A stretch of DNA of 43,447 bases from JAUIBE01 sp035267185 (GCA_035267185.1 DATFLY010000078.1:1-43447); one strand, 5' to 3'; numbered from the stretch's first letter, positions 32,005-42,228 are shown. Notes: generated by a model from the letters alone, not told the origin. Program-made: numbers and translations.

Positions 32005-33339
32005 GTGAGTGAGAACCCCAAAATTGGTTTTGTGAGCCTGGGCTGTCCCAAGGCCCTGGTTGATTCTGAACGAATTCTGACGCAGCTACGGTCTGACGGC
32101 TATGAATTGTCAGGGCAGTACGATGATGCCGATGTTGTGGTGGTCAACACTTGTGGCTTCATCGACAGTGCCAAGGCAGAATCACTTGAAGCCATTGGCG
32201 AGGCCCTGGAATCAAACGGAAAAGTGATCGTCACTGGCTGCATGGGTGCCCAGGAAAGTGATATTCGCGACATTCACCCTTCCGTGCTTGCTGTTACCGG
32301 ACCGCAGCAGTACGAAGCCGTGGTTGGTGAAGTTCACCGGCATGCACCGATAAAAAGCGAATTCAACCCCTTCACCGATCTCGTACCAGCACCCGGCACC
32401 GGAATAAAACTGACTCCAAGACACTATGCATACCTAAAAATATCAGAAGGTTGCAACCACAAGTGCACATTTTGCATCATTCCTACGATGCGTGGACCAC
32501 TGGTCAGTCGCCCGATCGGTAATGTGATGACCGAGGCAGAGGGCCTGGTCAAGTCAGGGGTGAAAGAACTGCTGGTCATTGCCCAGGATACCTCTGCATA
32601 CGGTGTTGACCTGAAGTACAGAATGGATTTCTGGGGCGGCAAACCCCTTAAGACCCGAATGCTGGAGCTTTGCCAGGCCCTGGGCAGCCTGGGTGTGTGG
32701 GTGAGGCTGCACTATGTTTACCCCTACCCCCACGTCGATAACGTCATTCCTCTGATGGCAGACGGAAAAATCCTGCCTTACCTTGATGTGCCATTGCAGC
32801 ACGGCAGCAAGAAGGTGCTCAAGGCCATGCGCAGGCCCGCAGCAGCAGAGGGCACCCTGGAGCGAATCAGGCGGTGGCGTGAAATATGTCCGGAAATCAC
32901 CATCCGCAGCACGTTCATTGTTGGTTTCCCCGGCGAAACGGATGACGATTTTTCCGAGCTTCTTGATTTTCTTGAAGAGGCACAGCTTGATCGGGTGGGT
33001 TGTTTTGAGTATTCGCCGGTTGAAGGTGCCCGCGCAAACCAACTGGATGGTCATGTACCGGATGAGGTTAAAGCAGAACGAAGAGACCAGTTCATGCGCT
33101 TGCAGGCCGGGATCAGTCACGACAGGCTTCAGTCCAGGATTGGTACCACTCAGCAGGTTCTTGTGGACGAGGTTACTGAAGACGGTGCGATCGCGCGCTC
33201 GGCTTCGGACTCTCCGGAAATTGACGGCATTGTCAGGGTGAAGGATGGAGCGAGCCTCGAGCCCGGACAGTTTGCGAACGTCAGGGTAGAGCATGCAGAT
33301 GACCATGACCTGACGGCCAGGTTGATCCCCCAGGGCTGA
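32005..33339 (+). CDS. rimO: Ribosomal protein S12 methylthiotransferase RimO
   Basis: A 444-residue radical-SAM enzyme that methylthiolates Asp88/89 of ribosomal protein S12. The N-terminal MTTase domain carries Cys14, Cys50 and Cys79 (GCPKALVDSE, VNTCGF, TGCMGAQE), the radical-SAM cluster is CNHKCTFC (150-157), and a TRAM domain closes the C terminus (DEVTEDGAIARSASDSPEID...). The GCPKALVDSE block is typical of RimO rather than MiaB. The start codon is GTG 32005. It is followed by rsmC after 4 bp. Confidence 0.96.
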   Translation: MSENPKIGFVSLGCPKALVDSERILTQLRSDGYELSGQYDDADVVVVNTCGFIDSAKAESLEAIGEALESNGKVIVTGCMGAQESDIRDIHPSVLAVTGPQQYEAVVGEVHRHAPIKSEFNPFTDLVPAPGTGIKLTPRHYAYLKISEGCNHKCTFCIIPTMRGPLVSRPIGNVMTEAEGLVKSGVKELLVIAQDTSAYGVDLKYRMDFWGGKPLKTRMLELCQALGSLGVWVRLHYVYPYPHVDNVIPLMADGKILPYLDVPLQHGSKKVLKAMRRPAAAEGTLERIRRWREICPEITIRSTFIVGFPGETDDDFSELLDFLEEAQLDRVGCFEYSPVEGARANQLDGHVPDEVKAERRDQFMRLQAGISHDRLQSRIGTTQQVLVDEVTEDGAIARSASDSPEIDGIVRVKDGASLEPGQFANVRVEHADDHDLTARLIPQG

Positions 33340-33343
33340 AATT

Positions 33344-34408
33344 ATGTCACCTGTAAGCCAGATCATCTGGCGTAATCAGCATCGAATAGGTGATCAGAAT
33401 GACCTGCTCCTGATTCGCCCGACCGCTGATGACCTGGCCATGAAGCTGCAAAGTTCAGGCCATACCGTTCACGCCATCTCCCACTCATACAAAACCCACA
33501 CTTTTCTTCAGCAGCAAGGAATCGAAAGTTCGTTTTCTGTCACGCAGTCGGATTCCAAGCGTAAATGGCCCCTGGTCATTCTTTTCCAGCCTCGTGAAAA
33601 AAGCCTGTTGGAGATGATGCTCGAACTCAGCGCCGGTTACCTGCAAGATGATGGCGAACTGTGGCTTGCCGGAGAAAAAAAATCAGGCATTAAATCGGCT
33701 GGCAAGCGGTTGCCAGGGCATTTTCACAAGCACCAGAACCTGGACAACGCCCGACATTGCAGCCTGTTCGCTGTCTCCGATCCGACCACAGCCCATGCCT
33801 CGAACCTGTCGGACTACGCCAGTGACTGGTCTTTCCAGTTGGGGGAAACTACGATTGAGATCGCCAGCTTGCCAGGCATTTTTGCTGATGGCCGACTGGA
33901 CAGCGGAACCCGGTTGCTGCTGGATACACTCACAGACAAAGCCATGCTCAGCCAGGTGAGTGGCAGGGCCCTGGACTTCGGTTGTGGTGCAGGCACGATT
34001 GGCATCGCACTGGCCCAACTCTGCCCTGGGCTCGACGTGACCCTTCTCGATGACTCCGCCATTGCCCTGGAAGCAGCCAGCCTCACCCTGGACAAGAACC
34101 ATCAATCAGCCAGGCTCATTGCATCGAACGGCCTGGAAACCCTGCTCGGTTCAGAAACCACACAGAAGTTTGACTGGATTGTCAGTAACCCACCGTTTCA
34201 TTCAGGGGCTGCGCAAGAGCTCAACACAGCCCATCAATTCATTAATGATTGTCCGAAATTATTGGCCAGGAATGGAAAAGTCTGTATCGTCGCAAACAAT
34301 CATTTACCCTACAGGCGCTGGCTTCAGGAACTCTTTAGGAACGTTCAAGTCATAGCTTCGGATCGTGGGTACAATGTATGGCTGGCCCAACATCAAGTAA
34401 AGAATTAG
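33344..34408 (+). CDS. rsmC: 16S rRNA (guanine1207-N2)-methyltransferase RsmC
   Basis: A 354-residue protein with two MTase-like domains: a degenerate N-terminal half (about 1-165; RPTADDLAMKL, ending near a typical linker) and a catalytic C-terminal half with the SAM motif ALDFGCGAGTIGIALAQ (about 205-220) and the amino-methyltransferase motif NPPFHSG (about 283). RsmC methylates G1207 of 16S rRNA; RlmG has a similar layout, but overall length and NPPFH support RsmC. It lies 4 bp after rimO, so both ribosome-modifying genes likely share a transcript. Confidence 0.88.
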   Translation: MSPVSQIIWRNQHRIGDQNDLLLIRPTADDLAMKLQSSGHTVHAISHSYKTHTFLQQQGIESSFSVTQSDSKRKWPLVILFQPREKSLLEMMLELSAGYLQDDGELWLAGEKKSGIKSAGKRLPGHFHKHQNLDNARHCSLFAVSDPTTAHASNLSDYASDWSFQLGETTIEIASLPGIFADGRLDSGTRLLLDTLTDKAMLSQVSGRALDFGCGAGTIGIALAQLCPGLDVTLLDDSAIALEAASLTLDKNHQSARLIASNGLETLLGSETTQKFDWIVSNPPFHSGAAQELNTAHQFINDCPKLLARNGKVCIVANNHLPYRRWLQELFRNVQVIASDRGYNVWLAQHQVKN

Positions 34409-34477
34409 AACCGGGAAATCCGGTCCGGACCAAATCAGTCGTCTGCCCGTTAAAAACAGGAACTGTGTGAGGAAATC

Positions 34478-34861
34478 ATGATTTTGAGCAACCTGGGAAA
34501 CAACGCCAAGCTCTGTGCCGCGGCAATTTTCAGCCTGATCGCACTTTGCACCATTTCGTCAGCCACCATTGCGGATGAGGCTGAATACATCATGAATTCG
34601 GAATCTCCCGGCATGCAGATGACTTTTGATGGCAGCAGCGTGGAAGCATTCGATCAGCGCATGGAAGAAATCGAGGCGGAAACCACGGCGGAAGAATACG
34701 TCACAATCCAGCAATCAATCGAATACATGCTGGTGTACGACCTGGCCGCCAGGCGTGACCGGGAAGTGCTCTACGAAAGGCTCGACGGTAAAACACCTGT
34801 GGAGTTGATCAGCATGGTCAAATGGCGACTTGAAGGTCGAAAAATAAACGAGCGCGGCTAA
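34478..34861 (+). CDS. Small exported protein, function unknown
   Basis: A 127-residue protein with a signal peptide (LCAAAIFSLIALCTISSATIA) and a helical acidic mature part containing TAEEYVTIQQSIEYMLVYDL, then ERLDGKTPVELISMVKWR. The helix-plus-LDGKTP pattern recalls small proteobacterial exported proteins, perhaps DUF6694, but I am not sure of the family. No lipobox is visible. The ATG has GAGGAAATC just upstream. It converges on the AddA-like gene. Confidence 0.7.
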   Translation: MILSNLGNNAKLCAAAIFSLIALCTISSATIADEAEYIMNSESPGMQMTFDGSSVEAFDQRMEEIEAETTAEEYVTIQQSIEYMLVYDLAARRDREVLYERLDGKTPVELISMVKWRLEGRKINERG

Positions 34862-34883
34862 TGAAACGCTGATCTGCGGATGG

Positions 34884-37800
34884 TCACTCCAAAGACTCCA
34901 GAATCCTGATTTCCTTTTTCGAGACTGATCCACCGGAAAGTTTCTCAACCAACTCCTGGTAGCGTTCAAGCTGCTTCGGCCAGGCGCTCTCGCCCTCCCC
35001 CGAAGGCATATGAGTCTTGTAATCAATGATGTGGAAGCTGCCATCCTGATCCCTGACGAGAAGGTCAATGATATGGCGGCTGAAGTGATGACCGTCACGC
35101 CTGTAAACCGGCAATTCTGACCAGGATCCTGATCTTCCCGAATCGATCAGCTGGTTCAGCCACCCTTCTTCGAACAATACCTGCTTCAGGATTCCGATGC
35201 ACCGGGCCTGCAGTTGATCAACCGATTCAGCGGACGCTCCGGACCGGACGAGACATGAGCGGATGGAATCGCCTGATTGTTCGATCCTTTCCACGCTCCA
35301 GTCCTGCTCAGGATAATCATGAATCAGCTCAAGCCACTCATGGAGGACGGTACCCAGGGCCACTGCTTCCATGTTTGGCAGATCGCGCAGCGCTCCGTCT
35401 GATTCAGACTTCTGTACCGGCTCAAATTCAAGATCCGGCAACTGTTGATTCAACCGCAGAAGCGGATAAGGGGCGGGTTCTGCCGTTTCATCAGCCTGGT
35501 CCTTCTCAGGCTCATGCTGGTCCACTATTTCCTGGATCTGATCAGAAAACGTATGCTCCAGGAACGTCAGCATCGAAGCCGCCGGAATTGAGGCTTTTCC
35601 CGTGTTGGTCACCTTGATTTCTGCCACAAGATGTAATTGCTTCCTGGCCCTGGTGCAGGCCACGTAAAGCAGCCGCATGCTTTCGTACTGCGCCCGTTCC
35701 CTGTCCACCCGGTTCAGGTATTGATACAGGCTCGTATCACTTGCGTAAGCGGGCATCATGGCAGCCATCAAAACGCCTGCCTCGCCGTCTGAGTCGGCAA
35801 ATTCCTGGAGGGCCAGCAAAGGCCTGTCAGAGCCCCTTGTCCCGTGTGTCAGGCCGGGAATGATAACGACATCAAACTGCAAACCCTTGGCGCCGTGCAT
35901 GGTCATGAGTTGTACGCGTGCAGGACGACTGCTGGCGTACTTTTTCTCAAGTGCTTCAAGCATCCGTTGTTCCAGATCAAATGCACCCGAATTCTCCAGT
36001 TCGCGCAGTAAATCAAGGTATACCCTGGCATCTTCAATTTCGGTTGAGTCGAGACACAACGCCGGTCCACCCAACAGGATCCAGCACATCTCCACCCTCC
36101 GGGAAATCGAATGAATGTTAACCAGATCACTGGCACGATGCATGACCGTTGAAATACGTTCCAGGCGTCCAGTCGATTCCGGGTCAAGGCGCTGGTCGCT
36201 GATACAGGCATCAATCGCGGTGAGAATTGCCGTATCAGTATCGTCGCCCAGCAAATCATGCAACTGTGACACGCCAAGTCCGCACCAGGGCGCTCGCAAC
36301 AGTGCAATCCAGGCAACCCGGTCGAGTGGATGAAGTAAGGCCCTGGTCAGAATCTGCAGGTCCTGAACCACCTGCTGACCACCCAGGGGCCTCATGTTGA
36401 CGGCCTCAAACCTGATGCCGTTTCCGGCCAACTGCCCGGCAATGGCAGACACCTGGGTTCGGCTTCTGACCAGGATCGCAATGGAAAGCTCTTCCGGGTC
36501 ACTGAGGGCTTCATTGACAAGCAATGCCACGGTTTGCCCCTGGACTGAGCCATCGTCTGCAGCTGCTGGTAAAGCATGAAGCCTGACCTCGCCACCCGGA
36601 CCCACTTCCCGGTTCACAGGGGTGTAACTCACTGCCCCGCTGTCTGCTTCATCCTTGTCCGGGAATATTGACGGAAACGTTCGGTTATACCAGTCAATCA
36701 GTTCATCTCTCGAACGAAAATTCGAAGTCAGGGACAGTGGTTCCACCTGGGTGGCGCCGATCCTTCCCGACTCGACAATCTCGTTGAAAAAGCCGACGTT
36801 CGCTTCGCGAAAACGATAAATGGACTGCATCGGGTCGCCAACCAGGAAAAGGGTTCGTCCATCACCTTGTTGCCATCCGGAGATCAGGCCAAGCAAGAGT
36901 CTGAATTGCATAAAGCTGGTGTCCTGAAACTCGTCCATCAGGATATGATCGATCCGGTTGTCTTCAGCCAGAAGCGTCTCACCCGGTTTGTCTTCACTGC
37001 CAAGGGCATCAACTGCCGCATCGGAAATGGCAGTGAAGTCGACCTTTCCTGTATCTCCGAAGACTTCCTGTAATTCATGGAGCGCGAGCGAAAGCACACT
37101 CCTGACCGAATCAAGAAGCATTCCCGGGTGTGTGTCTTCTTCGTTTCCTGTCAGATCCAGGGGCGGCCACCCGGCCATCTGCTCAATTGCAGCCTGTGCC
37201 TGTTCACTGGCATGCCAGCCTTCATAAATTTTCTTAAATTCATTCAGTAACGGCCGTTGTGCCTCTGCCATCGAGGGAAACAGCCTGATATTGACACTTC
37301 GCGGACTTAACGGTTTAAGAGACTGGCTGCTGAGAAGTCGGGAAAAATGGAAGTATTGCTGCAGAAGAGCCTCAGTGGAATCGCCCTCAATGTCCTGCTC
37401 ATATCCCAGCCTGTCAGCCAATTGCACGGCATTATGAATCTGGCTTTTCCCCAGCGCTGTTTCAAAAGCTTCAACAGCGCGCTCCTGGCGATGATTCAGG
37501 AGTGCCTTCAGATGTTCGTGACTTGATTCCAGGTGCCTGTTCCACAGACTGCGCCTGGATAACATGTCCTGCAGAAGTGATTGCAGACGATTACTGTCTC
37601 CACCCATGTGAACCAGCAAATGAACCAGCGCTTTTTGAACAAAGGACGCACTTTCCTCCAGATCGACATCCCGAAACAATCGATCAATGGCTTCACGGTA
37701 CAGCGGACGGGCATCTTCCAGCACGCCAACGCCAGACCATTGTGGTCCGATGACAGGGTCACGGGAGAGCAGTTGAACACAAAGACCATCAATCGTTGTG

Positions 37801-38141
37801 ATTCTCAGGCGACCCGGATTACCGGCCAGGTTCCAGCCGAATTCCTGATCGCGTCTCAGCACCTGCCGGGCAAGCTCAACAGCATGCTTGTCATGGTCGG
37901 ACTCTGGTGTTTCCCCGGAAAGAGCCTGACCCAGTCGCTTGCTGATGCGCGACCTCATTTCCTGGGTTGCTTTCCGGGTAAAAGTAATGGCCAGAACCCG
38001 CTCAGGACGTTCAACCGTTGCCAGGAGTCTCAAAAACCTTTGAGTCAGCACCTCGGTCTTTCCGGAGCCGGCAGGTGCCTGCACAATAAATGAACGATCA
38101 ACTGCAAGCGCTCTTAGTCGAATGTTTTGATCGGATGGCAT
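34884..38141 (-). CDS. AddA/RecB-like UvrD-family helicase-exonuclease
   Basis: A 1,085-residue helicase-nuclease acting on DNA ends. N-terminal SF1 helicase: Walker A APAGSGKTEVL (about 22-32), Walker B-type ILMDEFQDTS, LVGDPMQSIYRFREA and MTMHGAKGLQFDVVIIPG motifs; C-terminal RecB/AddA-type nuclease with IIDLLVRDQDGSFHIIDYKTH, the PD-(D/E)XK core. It resembles AddA more than RecB in length. The frame is open 36 codons upstream, but MPSDQNIRLRALAVDRSFIV at 38141 is the family start. The partner gene upstream ends 4 bp before it, so they form a two-gene operon that could replace RecBCD (inference). Confidence 0.92.
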   Translation of the reverse strand: MPSDQNIRLRALAVDRSFIVQAPAGSGKTEVLTQRFLRLLATVERPERVLAITFTRKATQEMRSRISKRLGQALSGETPESDHDKHAVELARQVLRRDQEFGWNLAGNPGRLRITTIDGLCVQLLSRDPVIGPQWSGVGVLEDARPLYREAIDRLFRDVDLEESASFVQKALVHLLVHMGGDSNRLQSLLQDMLSRRSLWNRHLESSHEHLKALLNHRQERAVEAFETALGKSQIHNAVQLADRLGYEQDIEGDSTEALLQQYFHFSRLLSSQSLKPLSPRSVNIRLFPSMAEAQRPLLNEFKKIYEGWHASEQAQAAIEQMAGWPPLDLTGNEEDTHPGMLLDSVRSVLSLALHELQEVFGDTGKVDFTAISDAAVDALGSEDKPGETLLAEDNRIDHILMDEFQDTSFMQFRLLLGLISGWQQGDGRTLFLVGDPMQSIYRFREANVGFFNEIVESGRIGATQVEPLSLTSNFRSRDELIDWYNRTFPSIFPDKDEADSGAVSYTPVNREVGPGGEVRLHALPAAADDGSVQGQTVALLVNEALSDPEELSIAILVRSRTQVSAIAGQLAGNGIRFEAVNMRPLGGQQVVQDLQILTRALLHPLDRVAWIALLRAPWCGLGVSQLHDLLGDDTDTAILTAIDACISDQRLDPESTGRLERISTVMHRASDLVNIHSISRRVEMCWILLGGPALCLDSTEIEDARVYLDLLRELENSGAFDLEQRMLEALEKKYASSRPARVQLMTMHGAKGLQFDVVIIPGLTHGTRGSDRPLLALQEFADSDGEAGVLMAAMMPAYASDTSLYQYLNRVDRERAQYESMRLLYVACTRARKQLHLVAEIKVTNTGKASIPAASMLTFLEHTFSDQIQEIVDQHEPEKDQADETAEPAPYPLLRLNQQLPDLEFEPVQKSESDGALRDLPNMEAVALGTVLHEWLELIHDYPEQDWSVERIEQSGDSIRSCLVRSGASAESVDQLQARCIGILKQVLFEEGWLNQLIDSGRSGSWSELPVYRRDGHHFSRHIIDLLVRDQDGSFHIIDYKTHMPSGEGESAWPKQLERYQELVEKLSGGSVSKKEIRILESLE

Positions 38142-38145
38142 CAGT

Positions 38146-40782
38146 TCAGCTGTCCTGTTGCCTGAATCTTTCAGCTTCAGCGTGGCGCAGAACAAGATCA
38201 ACGCCGCTGTACTGAACAATATCGCCGTCGTACACCTGGTTTTGAGCATGACCCATCAGAATCTCATCCCCCAGGGATATCAGCTGCGATTTCCAATGAT
38301 CCGTCAATGACTGCCATTCCCATTCCGGCAAACCACCCCTGCCCTTCTGGCCGGCAATGCGCACGCCCCTGATTGCGACATCAGGACCTGAACAAATTCC
38401 ATCAAAACCACACTGGCCTGGTTTGATGACCGCAAAGGTCAGTCCGCCAGGCGGGCCTTTGTTCCCTTTTTCCTCAAGCAATACAGCATATAGCGGAAGT
38501 TGCGGCTCCTGAATGCGAGGCCTCGTCCACTTCAGAGCCCTGCTCTTTGCGCCCCCACTCTTGTAGTCGATGACCAGGAAAGAGTGGTCGGCAAGCCTGT
38601 CAATCCGGTCGGGGCGAACCTTCAGGACCATCCGGCCCAGGCTCAACTGCCGGGTTTCCTCCAGTGAATCCACCTCGAAGTCACCACGATCGGCTTCGAC
38701 TGTCAGCCATTCCTTCAATAGAGCTGTCAGCGTCTTCTCTTCAGCCCGGTAAGCGGATGGTCCAAGTCGATCATTGGCATGACACCTGATCATCGCGGTC
38801 CTGACAGCGGATAGCACATCGCCAGGCTGTGGGGTTATTCCCTTTCGACGGGCATCTGAGTAAAGCTCCCTAAGCGCCAGGTGCATCAGTTCACCCCTGA
38901 AAGCGGGACTGGCATGTGGCAATGGCGCTGCTGGAAATCGGGCCGACAACCGGTAGATCAGGTACCCGGCCAATGGGCAGGCTGCCTGCATACGGAAAAA
39001 GCCTGACCCGCCTGGCACTGCAACATCAGTTTCAGACGGCAGCGCATTCCCTTGTTCATCATCGATGGCCAGCAAAGGCCTTGATTGATCCCTGTCCTGA
39101 TCATGGAAGGAGATCCCCAGCGCTTCACAGGCCACATAAATCGCAGCTTCTTGCTCGCTTTTCGTGCATACAAAGTCCGCCAGGTAAGGGCTCATCTCTC
39201 GCGGACCATGTTCTGCTTCGGCACTCCAGCTGAACACAACATTATCAGCCGCCTCACACAACATCATGGTTAGCTTCTGGTAATACTGAAACTGTCCTTC
39301 CGGAGTCAAACGTGGAATTGCCTGGAGCGCAGATGCTGGCAGGTAAGGGTTCCTTGTCAGCGGTGGCGGCCAACTGGTCTCGTCCATGTGGCAAACCCAC
39401 ATTTCATCATAATGACCTGCAGCGGCCACTTCTGGTGAAACCACCTGAACCGGAGAAAGCAGGCCACCGCCGCTGGACAGGAAGGTTTCAGCCAGCATCA
39501 TTTCCAGACAACCCAGTGCCTGCTCGTAAGACTCAAACTGCATTTGACTCAGTGTTTCCAGCACTGAACCCAACTGGTCGATTTCCCGTCTTAGTTCGAC
39601 ATGATGCTCCTCACCCGGCCAGCCCCAGTCATTAAGTGTTTGATGAAACCAGCTGCCCGTGACGGGTTCGTCAGGTACGGGGGGCAATTGCAATATCTTT
39701 TTAATCAGTATTTCGAGTTCAGGTGCGAACTTTGACGAGTGAACATACCGGCAAAGGTTGACCAGGGAATTTCGAAAGATTCCGGTTTCGCGCAATTGAA
39801 GCTCGAGCCAGGCTCTCCTGTGTTTCTCTGTATCAGCCCCAGACCAGTGCGGCGACAGCAGCAATCGGCTCAGATCTGGAAACGCCTGGTCAACCACAGA
39901 ACCTGCCAGGCTGATGCGAATAAGCAATAACGCATCAGCAATGGCCGGGTTTTCGATCAGTGTGGATGCGTTTTGAATGCAGAAGTCCTGAATACCGGAC
40001 GTGGCGAGACCAGCCGCAGACCCTGGATGAAAAACTGCGGACAACGCATGATAAATACGTTGTGAAGTTTGACCCGATGATGCCAGCTGATCACTGATGA
40101 CGATTGCAACCCTTCCGGCACCATCTTCAATTCGTGATTTTGCCCATCTTGCCGCGGCCTGCCATTCATCTTCCGGTGTCAGATACTCACGCACTTTTGG
40201 CCTTGCCGGGCCGGTTTGCGCCGTGAAAGGGCCAACCTCCACCTTGTTGGCCTCCAGCACTCCGAACAATCGATTTTCAAGCTCGGTGTGTTCCACGAAA
40301 CCTTTTAGTGAAATTCTTTTTGGCAGGACTGCCGCTGGAAGGGATTGGTCTGCAAGAAGTTCCGTCAGGTCTGTCATCCAGTCCTCAGACGTGAACAGTC
40401 CCCCTGTCTTCATTTCCTCCCCTATTCTCCAGCGAATCGCATTGAACTGTTCATCAAGCCAGAGTGACTCATCACCCAGGCACCACTGGTTGATCAACCG
40501 GTCTGCGGCCCGCGCCTGTTTTGCCGCAGAAAGCAGGAAAGAACGCCCCGGGGGATTGATGCGTTGCGAGGTGATCCTTGTCCATGACATCAGCCCGGAC
40601 CAACTGTCCAGGGATTGTGCTACTGCCAAACCCCGTATCATGCGGGTCTGTAATGCTGCTGATTCAACCCAGGAAGAAAGTGTGTATACCGCGGGCGAGT
40701 TGCAGACTTCGCCGTCCCCGAGCCTACTCACTGTTTCAGCAACATGTTGTTGCAGAATTTCATGATTCGGGACCAGGACCAC
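38146..40782 (-). CDS. AddB-like PD-(D/E)XK nuclease (probable DNA repair protein)
   Basis: An 878-residue protein with a degenerate helicase-like body and a C-terminal RecB-type nuclease (FRGELMHLALRELYSD...FLVIDYKSGGAKSRALKW). It corresponds to the proteobacterial family often annotated as probable DNA repair protein (TIGR03623), found beside an AddA-like gene as here. No clear Walker A is visible at the N terminus, and no AddB-type Fe-S Cys set was recognised by eye. Start GTG 40782 is the only standard start; the frame upstream reaches a TGA with no other start codon. Together the two proteins likely process double-strand breaks. Confidence 0.85.
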   Translation of the reverse strand: MVLVPNHEILQQHVAETVSRLGDGEVCNSPAVYTLSSWVESAALQTRMIRGLAVAQSLDSWSGLMSWTRITSQRINPPGRSFLLSAAKQARAADRLINQWCLGDESLWLDEQFNAIRWRIGEEMKTGGLFTSEDWMTDLTELLADQSLPAAVLPKRISLKGFVEHTELENRLFGVLEANKVEVGPFTAQTGPARPKVREYLTPEDEWQAAARWAKSRIEDGAGRVAIVISDQLASSGQTSQRIYHALSAVFHPGSAAGLATSGIQDFCIQNASTLIENPAIADALLLIRISLAGSVVDQAFPDLSRLLLSPHWSGADTEKHRRAWLELQLRETGIFRNSLVNLCRYVHSSKFAPELEILIKKILQLPPVPDEPVTGSWFHQTLNDWGWPGEEHHVELRREIDQLGSVLETLSQMQFESYEQALGCLEMMLAETFLSSGGGLLSPVQVVSPEVAAAGHYDEMWVCHMDETSWPPPLTRNPYLPASALQAIPRLTPEGQFQYYQKLTMMLCEAADNVVFSWSAEAEHGPREMSPYLADFVCTKSEQEAAIYVACEALGISFHDQDRDQSRPLLAIDDEQGNALPSETDVAVPGGSGFFRMQAACPLAGYLIYRLSARFPAAPLPHASPAFRGELMHLALRELYSDARRKGITPQPGDVLSAVRTAMIRCHANDRLGPSAYRAEEKTLTALLKEWLTVEADRGDFEVDSLEETRQLSLGRMVLKVRPDRIDRLADHSFLVIDYKSGGAKSRALKWTRPRIQEPQLPLYAVLLEEKGNKGPPGGLTFAVIKPGQCGFDGICSGPDVAIRGVRIAGQKGRGGLPEWEWQSLTDHWKSQLISLGDEILMGHAQNQVYDGDIVQYSGVDLVLRHAEAERFRQQDS

Positions 40783-40876
40783 GTGATCGGCCTGTTTTGG
40801 GCTTGAAACCGGATTGTTATTGTCGGTGGCGATGACCTGTCACCCTTTAAATTTTTGCCACTGGTATGATTGCCTG

Positions 40877-41632
40877 ATGTGCGGAAAAGCCTCCCTCTAC
40901 CATATCACCTGGAAGGATATTTATGGGTACGCAAGTGCGCTGACGGCGCCAGCTGAATTTCCTTCAAATCCGGTTTCACGAATCAACATTTCCCCTTCCC
41001 GACTGCGCCGTAAATCAGAGCCCGAATCCATGGTCTGGGAAACGTTGCCGGTCATCTATGCAGGTGCAGATGCTGATCTGCCTGGTGAAGCCATCTGGCC
41101 TTTTATACCGGTGTGGTCTGAAGGAAGATTGCCGACCAACAAGCAGGGACGATTGATTTCCACAGCCAATGCAAGACTCAGAACCGAAGGTGCGCCATTC
41201 GCGCCAACCTTTATGCCGTCCTGGAATTCCGGATTCAGGGTTGCAGTTGTTGCTTCCTGGTTCTACGAGTTCGACAGCCGCGTCAAACCTCAGATTCCCT
41301 ATGCCGTATTCCCTACCGATGCACCATTCTGGATGATGGCAGGGCTGGCGCGTTGGATGAAATTGCCGGATGGCACAAAGAGCCTGACCACCACCATCAT
41401 TACAGTTGATCCGAATGAAGTGCTCAAATCAGTTGGCCATCACAGAAGTCCCGCGATTCTCAGGGATGACAACGAAGCCAGGCAGTGGATTCACGGCGAC
41501 AAAGAGGAGGCGCGGGAGTTGTTGCGCCCTTACGTAAACGAGACCATGGGAGTGGAAGCCATTCCAATGGGCATCAAGATACCCGGAAATCAGAATGTGG
41601 AAATACCTGAAAGCTTAAAGAAAAAAGACTGA
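40877..41632 (+). CDS. SOS response-associated peptidase (SRAP, YedK/HMCES family)
   Basis: A 251-residue protein starting at the ATG that places Cys second (MCGKASLYHITW), which is essential because Cys2 becomes the N-terminal nucleophile that binds abasic sites in single-stranded DNA. Other family residues: Asn98 (STANARLRTEG), Glu131 (SWFYEFD) and His188 (VGHHRSPAIL). The upstream open frame (21 codons) would bury this Cys and is rejected. Typical family members begin MCGR; here it is MCGK. It is divergent from the AddB-like gene, in keeping with a repair cluster. Confidence 0.92.
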   Translation: MCGKASLYHITWKDIYGYASALTAPAEFPSNPVSRINISPSRLRRKSEPESMVWETLPVIYAGADADLPGEAIWPFIPVWSEGRLPTNKQGRLISTANARLRTEGAPFAPTFMPSWNSGFRVAVVASWFYEFDSRVKPQIPYAVFPTDAPFWMMAGLARWMKLPDGTKSLTTTIITVDPNEVLKSVGHHRSPAILRDDNEARQWIHGDKEEARELLRPYVNETMGVEAIPMGIKIPGNQNVEIPESLKKKD

Positions 41633-41633
41633 A

Positions 41634-42191
41634 TCAGGGTTTAAAACCACCTTGACTCTTAAGTTCTTCCTCTTCTTCTGAATTGCTCTCCACCGGCTCA
41701 TACTTCATGGCAGTCATTGAAAGCTCTTTCTCTTCCTGTTCTTTCTTCAGCTTTGCCTCGGCTGCTTTCTTTGCAAGATATTCATCGAGCCCGGTGTACT
41801 CAGTGTCCCTGACAGACTGTTCATCGATGCTCCCTTTCTGGCCTTCGGGTTGACCCCACACTTCTGAAGGGTCGAGATACCCCGCGGTGAAAACGGGAGA
41901 GTTGTTGGCATCCGGATTGTCTTCCACGCCATGGTGTTTGGCGCGCTGTCGCCTGGATCGCCACATAGCATCCTGTGTTTTCAGGCCATGATTCGGTGTA
42001 CGACCGACTGCCGGCCCTTTGGGAGTGATACTTCTCTGGAGTTTTGCATTTTGTTGCAGGTTTTTGCCTGAATTTGAGCTACGGCGTTTTGATACTGAAC
42101 CGCCACTGTCCCGGAGACGGTTAAATAGCCACACAACCAGCAAACCGGCGACCAGCAGAAAAAGTGGAAAATAGAGATTTTCAATTGTCAT
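41634..42191 (-). CDS. Membrane-anchored charged protein, unrecognised
   Basis: A 185-residue protein with one N-terminal helix (LYFPLFLLVAGLLVVWLFNRL), then a long disordered-looking basic/acidic region ending in a Glu-rich coiled stretch (KKAAEAKLKKEQEEKELS, then NSEEEEELKSQ). No motif is recognised. It has a strong ribosome site (AAGGAGG). It follows the 42,229-42,957 gene by 37 bp on the same strand; the pair share the layout of one helix followed by a charged cytoplasmic-type tail. Confidence 0.75.
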   Translation of the reverse strand: MTIENLYFPLFLLVAGLLVVWLFNRLRDSGGSVSKRRSSNSGKNLQQNAKLQRSITPKGPAVGRTPNHGLKTQDAMWRSRRQRAKHHGVEDNPDANNSPVFTAGYLDPSEVWGQPEGQKGSIDEQSVRDTEYTGLDEYLAKKAAEAKLKKEQEEKELSMTAMKYEPVESNSEEEEELKSQGGFKP

Positions 42192-42228
42192 AAGACTCGA
42201 CCTCCTTCGTGGAAGTTAAATTAGCGTC

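Noticed and set aside
32554..33366. 270-codon minus-strand frame over rimO
   Set aside because: It is antisense to a well-defined RimO domain and has no recognisable features.
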